Shown: one piece after another, positions 60,842 to 64,000 of the stretch
How the letters are laid out: each line of letters begins with the position of its first letter
Numbering within the stretch: the first letter of the stretch is position 1
Source of the DNA: Terriglobia bacterium
Lineage (GTDB): Bacteria; Acidobacteriota; Terriglobia; Bryobacterales; UBA6623
Assembly: GCA_009841225.1 (NCBI GenBank)
Contig: VXMF01000036.1
Span: forward strand, 319,825-383,824
DNA length: 64,000 nucleotides
Direction of reading: 5' to 3'
The notes under the pieces: generated by a model
What the model was told of the DNA's origin: nothing
The model's input: only the letters and a program-made list of their open reading frames with translations
The model's database searches: none
Translations under genes and position numbers: made by a program

Positions 60842-62167
60842 CTATCCCCACTGCCACTGCAACTCGAACTTCGGGTCAGTCTTCCACTTGCCCTTGGAGA
60901 AATCTGGCATGGCCACCGACTTGGAATTGCCGGCAATCGACTCCTCGCTCAGGGGTCCGATCGCGCTCCAGGTCACCGCGTCAACGATCGAAACCGGCGG
61001 CGGTGTCCCATGCCGCAAGCTCTCGGTCCATCCGCGCAGCTCCATCCAGTCCGCGCCACTGTGTCCGAACCGTAGCGCTCGCTCGCTGTACATCTTCCAG
61101 ATCGGGTGGTCGAACTCGTCAAGGAACGGGTTCAATGAATGCCACCCGCGGGCGTCTACCGCCTTGCCGTCCCAATGCCGCTCCTGCACCCAGATTGAGC
61201 CCTCGCCGGGGAACGGCCAGCGGACCATGCCCTTGGTCCCCTGATACTTGTGTCCGTCATCACGGGGATGCCAGCTTTGGATGTCGTGGAAGTTCAATGC
61301 CGTGCGGCCATCTTCCAGTTGCACTAGGACGTTCGTGCGATCGGAGTTGGCGAAGTCGCGCTTCGCGTTCGGGTGATCGGGCCCCCACCTGTCCTCGGCG
61401 TATCGGTTCATGCCCGTCGAGACGCCGCCTGTCGCGATCAGGGATTCTATGCGCGTCCCATGGTTGATGTCCATCAACATCGCTACTGGAGCGAACTGGT
61501 GGGTGGGATACAGATTTCCGTTACGGGTGATCGAGTGTTTTCCTCGCCACTGGAGGTCGCCTTTGTCGGCGACCCGCGCGTCGAACATTACAGCCCGTAC
61601 ATCGTGACCGTACCCGGACTCGCAATAGACGATCTCTCCCAGCAGGCCAGCACGCTTGATGTTCAGCACTGCCAGCGGTTCACGGCGGTATACCCAGTTC
61701 TCGAGCATCGTGGCGGACACGCCCGTCCGCTCGGCCGTTTCAACAAGCTGCCAGCACTCGTCGACCGTGATCGCTGCCGGGACTTCGATAGCAGCGGCTA
61801 TCCCTGCTTCGAGGGCCGCGATACCCATGGTCGCGTGCCATTCCCAAGGCGTGGCGACAATCACGCCGTGCAGATCTTCGGCGTCGAGGAGGCGACGGAA
61901 ATCCTCGGGGCCGCTCGCGTAGATCGCAGGCTCTGGTTTGCCGGCATCCACGCAGGTCTTGCGCGCCTTCGCTGCCGCATTGTCGTCGAGATCGCAGATC
62001 GCCGCCACTTCAATCCCCGGAAGATCGAGCAACGGGCGCAACAGAGATGAACCGCGCGAACCCGCGCCGATGATCCCCACCCGGACAGGCATCTCGGCGG
62101 CTCGCGTCTCAGCGGCTGCGAGAGCGGCGGCGACGCCCACAAACGTTCGTCGGTCGATTTTGTTCAT
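60842..62167 (-). CDS. Gfo/Idh/MocA protein, GH109-like
   Basis: 441 residues with an export-like leader (DRRTFVGVAAALAAAETRA). Rossmann fold PVRVGIIGAGSRGSSLLRP, AIEVPAAITVDECWQLVE, then the GH109 landmark ITRNGNLYPTHQFAPVAMLMDIN and TGMNRYAEDRWGPDHPNAK. NAD-dependent alpha-N-acetylgalactosaminidase is the best family guess; the loop after YPTH differs from the canonical GLGP. It leads an operon with the sulfatase at 59435-60829, which fits removal of sulfated GalNAc residues. Paralogue of 28244-29557. Confidence 0.83.
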   Translation of the reverse strand: MNKIDRRTFVGVAAALAAAETRAAEMPVRVGIIGAGSRGSSLLRPLLDLPGIEVAAICDLDDNAAAKARKTCVDAGKPEPAIYASGPEDFRRLLDAEDLHGVIVATPWEWHATMGIAALEAGIAAAIEVPAAITVDECWQLVETAERTGVSATMLENWVYRREPLAVLNIKRAGLLGEIVYCESGYGHDVRAVMFDARVADKGDLQWRGKHSITRNGNLYPTHQFAPVAMLMDINHGTRIESLIATGGVSTGMNRYAEDRWGPDHPNAKRDFANSDRTNVLVQLEDGRTALNFHDIQSWHPRDDGHKYQGTKGMVRWPFPGEGSIWVQERHWDGKAVDARGWHSLNPFLDEFDHPIWKMYSERALRFGHSGADWMELRGWTESLRHGTPPPVSIVDAVTWSAIGPLSEESIAGNSKSVAMPDFSKGKWKTDPKFELQWQWG

Positions 62168-62497
62168 GACGTTTCCTCATGGTGGCTTGGTCGGGGCCGA
62201 GCCGAATCCGGCTCCATCGTACAGCGTTTGGCGCGGTTTGGATGACATCTCGCCATTAGCACCAGGCGGGCAAATTGGCTTGGCAAGTCTTGCCAGCAGC
62301 GCGTCGAACTCACCTACGGCTTCGTAGTAGGCACCCAGAACCTCGGCGCTTCGCACTTATCGGTCGGATGGGACGATTTATCGGTGCGGGTACGCCATTA
62401 GGATGATCCTAGGAGTGGGCAGCCTCACATCTACGGTCACGACGTGGCTGAAGAGGAAGTCGAAGCGAGCTCTTCATCGCAGACACACGAGGGCACA
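62168..62497. other. Intergenic stretch, nothing recognised
   Basis: About 330 bases upstream of the divergent GH109 operon and the small conserved protein. It should hold promoters for both, but none could be picked reliably. Confidence 0.4.
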
Positions 62498-62698
62498 ATG
62501 AGCACGAAGCACTTCCCAGCCGGTTGGGACGAAGGCAGGGTCCGGCGGGTACTCGATCACTACGAGACGCAAAGCGACGAAGAAGCCGTGGCTGAGGACG
62601 AAGCCGCATACGAGAGCACCACTCACACGGCAATCGAAGTGCCAGTAGATCTTGTTCCAGAAGTCCGGGAGCTGGTGGCCAAACACAAGGCCAGCTGA
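62498..62698 (+). CDS. Small acidic conserved protein
   Basis: 66 residues from ATG 62498, with GAGGG upstream (the frame opens at 62444). MSTKHFPAGWDEGRVRRVL, DHYETQSDEEAVAEDEAAYE, IEVPVDLVPEVRELVAKHKA. I recall many near relatives of this pattern (xPxGWDExRVxxVLxHYExQ...EEAVAEDEAA...VPxELVPxVRELIAKH) as hypothetical proteins, often beside PIN-like or nuclease toxins. No partner gene lies downstream here. Antitoxin-like role is possible. Confidence 0.65.
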   Translation: MSTKHFPAGWDEGRVRRVLDHYETQSDEEAVAEDEAAYESTTHTAIEVPVDLVPEVRELVAKHKAS

Positions 62699-63175
62699 TC
62701 GAGAATGGCGCAAGTCTTCTCCGGGAGTTGGGTTCGGAATCGAATCCCACTCTTCCGATGCTTCGTCCGGCACCAGTCGTCGAGCACGGACCAGTGGGAC
62801 ACGGCCGCTTGTTCGCACAGGTTAGTCTTCTAGCGGGTCAGTTTAGATCGGCAGCACTCGACCCAATCCCCGTCTCCACTACGTGCTGCCAGCATCAAGT
62901 TGTAGAGCAGCGAGCGTAGTTGAGGTGCCCGAGCCTCACACGGCACACAACACTTCAGGGCGTGACGCTTCGCAGCGTTGTAGTCGGAAGCACAGCACTG
63001 GCCCGTCCCACAGTCGAAGCCCGTGGCGACTGAGAAGTGGATCCCGGCACGAACCGCGAAGCCACTCAGCGCCGTATGCCGCGATTCAGCCATCATTGGG
63101 CGAAACCTCGGCGGACCGCTACGGCTGATCCATGCCAATCGTGTGAGCGGCTACAGTTAAGTCACCTAGGAAGTC
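62699..63175. other. Intergenic stretch, nothing recognised
   Basis: About 480 bases. Frames on both strands lack family features or ribosome sites. A lost partner of the small acidic protein may once have been here. Confidence 0.4.
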
Positions 63176-64000
63176 ATGGAGCCGAAGAAGATGGGAAAAG
63201 CAACCTTGGTCTTACGGGGTGGTTGGGTACTGCCACTTGTTGCCGGCGCGACATTCTTGTTCGCCGCAGACGACGAGCCTCTTCCCAAGCCGGCCCGCAT
63301 CAACAAAGCGATCGAACTGCTTGCTCAAGACCAGCCGATCTACTACTTCACCGAAGGCCGCGGGGGCAGCCAGGGCGGATTCAAAGAGGGCCTGCGTCTG
63401 GCGCAGACTTGGGCGGACCTCATCATCTACGAGATGGAGTTCGGCCCGTACGATGTGACTGAGTTGCGTGAGTTTATGGCCGGGCTGGTTCAAGGCGGCC
63501 CGACACCCAGCGGACACCGGACACCGGCCGTACAAGTCGTCGTTCCATTTAGCGGGTATGATGCCGCGACGGTCCGCGCGAATCATTGGGTCGTGCAACA
63601 AATTCTTGCCGCTGGTGTCCACGGAATCACTCTCTGTCACGCGCGCGACCCGGCGGCTGTTCGAGAGTTCGTTCGGGCGGCCCGCTATCCCCATCACCGA
63701 CAAGGCGTGGACGAAGGACCGCTCGATGAGGGGTTGCGCGGTAACGGCGGTCAAGCCAATGCGGCCCAAATATGGGGCCTGTCACCCCAGGAGTACATGC
63801 GCCGGGCGGATGTGTGGCCATTGAATCCGGAAGGAGAGATCCTGATCGGCCTGAAGATCGAGGACAAGTACGCATTGGCCGCTGCCGAGGACTCGGCGAG
63901 CGTGCCTGGTGTTGGGTACGCAGAATGGGGTCCGGGCGACATGGGCCTCTCTCTCGGCTTCCCGGAAATCCACGACCCACCGTATCCACGGATAGTCGAG
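63176..64000 (+). CDS. HpcH/HpaI-family aldolase, 3' truncated by window edge
   Basis: From ATG 63176 (AGGAAG upstream) the frame is open to the right window edge, about 275 residues. A leader-like hydrophobic stretch (LVLRGGWVLPLVAGATFLFAAD) comes first. The HpcH/HpaI barrel follows: IIYEMEFGPYDVTELREFM, VVVPFSGYDAATVRANHWVV, QQILAAGVHGITLCHARDP, GLRGNGGQANAAQIWGLSP, DVWPLNPEGEILIGLKIED and AEWGPGDMGLSLG. The class II aldolase uses a divalent metal (Glu in KIED and Asp in GPGD) to cleave 2-keto-3-deoxy acids. A signal-bearing form is unusual for the family. Confidence 0.82.
   Translation, partial: MEPKKMGKATLVLRGGWVLPLVAGATFLFAADDEPLPKPARINKAIELLAQDQPIYYFTEGRGGSQGGFKEGLRLAQTWADLIIYEMEFGPYDVTELREFMAGLVQGGPTPSGHRTPAVQVVVPFSGYDAATVRANHWVVQQILAAGVHGITLCHARDPAAVREFVRAARYPHHRQGVDEGPLDEGLRGNGGQANAAQIWGLSPQEYMRRADVWPLNPEGEILIGLKIEDKYALAAAEDSASVPGVGYAEWGPGDMGLSLGFPEIHDPPYPRIVE

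Noticed and set aside
1..64000. CRISPR arrays, tRNA or rRNA genes
   Set aside because: Scanning by eye found no regularly spaced repeats, no cloverleaf-like segments and no rRNA-like stretches. A tRNA or array search program would be needed to exclude short or divergent cases.

Overview
The window is GC-rich and densely coded. Its content is dominated by exported glycan-processing enzymes: seven formylglycine-type sulfatases, two or three GH109-like Gfo/Idh/MocA proteins, a GH33 sialidase, a GH43 enzyme, a PL10 pectate lyase, a DUF1080 protein, and a planctomycete-type cytochrome (PSD1) plus DUF1501 pair. Many carry Tat (RRxFL) or lipoprotein signals. With a TonB_C/carboxypeptidase-regulatory lipoprotein, an AbgT transporter and a small secreted protein of a type I recall from acidobacterial genomes, this fits Acidobacteriota (Bryobacterales-like, possibly host-associated or marine). 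Planctomycetota or Verrucomicrobiota remain possible. There is no rRNA, tRNA or ribosomal protein gene to settle it.

Layout: 1-9.4 kb holds a truncated spondin-domain protein, AbgT transporter, small secreted protein, a sulfatase with an atypical signature, and an oversized pyruvate:ferredoxin oxidoreductase. 9.6-24.2 kb holds sulfatases, a GMC dehydrogenase, an enolase-superfamily enzyme, pectate lyase, a carbohydrate-binding protein, GH43, a TonB/lipocalin lipoprotein pair, another sulfatase and an amidohydrolase. 24.4-33.7 kb holds a phosphofructokinase divergent from an AgaS isomerase and PfkB kinase, then GH109, amidohydrolase, a DHDPS/NAL-family lyase and a sulfatase.

33.8-43.5 kb is an accessory zone: a complete TnpB-only transposon, an IS110 remnant, a duplicated sulfatase tail, a duplicated gene leader, and four antitoxin genes. 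The toxins of three of these are visibly broken and the fourth has no toxin. 43.5-45 kb is an AT-richer AAA ATPase with a C-terminal TOPRIM-like region, a possible single-gene defence system. 45.3-64 kb returns to catabolic and exported genes: PQQ-propeller protein, DUF1501 and PSD1 with scars of a collapsed tandem duplication, phosphatase-fold enzyme, nitrilase, uronate-isomerase-like amidohydrolase, sialidase, Gfo/Idh/MocA, acetamidase, a GH109-sulfatase operon, and a truncated HpcH/HpaI aldolase.

Working model (inference): sulfated, sialylated, GalNAc-containing glycans are desulfated and trimmed outside the cytoplasm. Amino sugar then enters an AgaS/PfkB route to tagatose phosphates. Plant- or algal-type polymers (pectin, arabinoxylan) are also addressed. 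The accessory island between the two halves records repeated insertion, duplication and decay, with antitoxins outliving their toxins.
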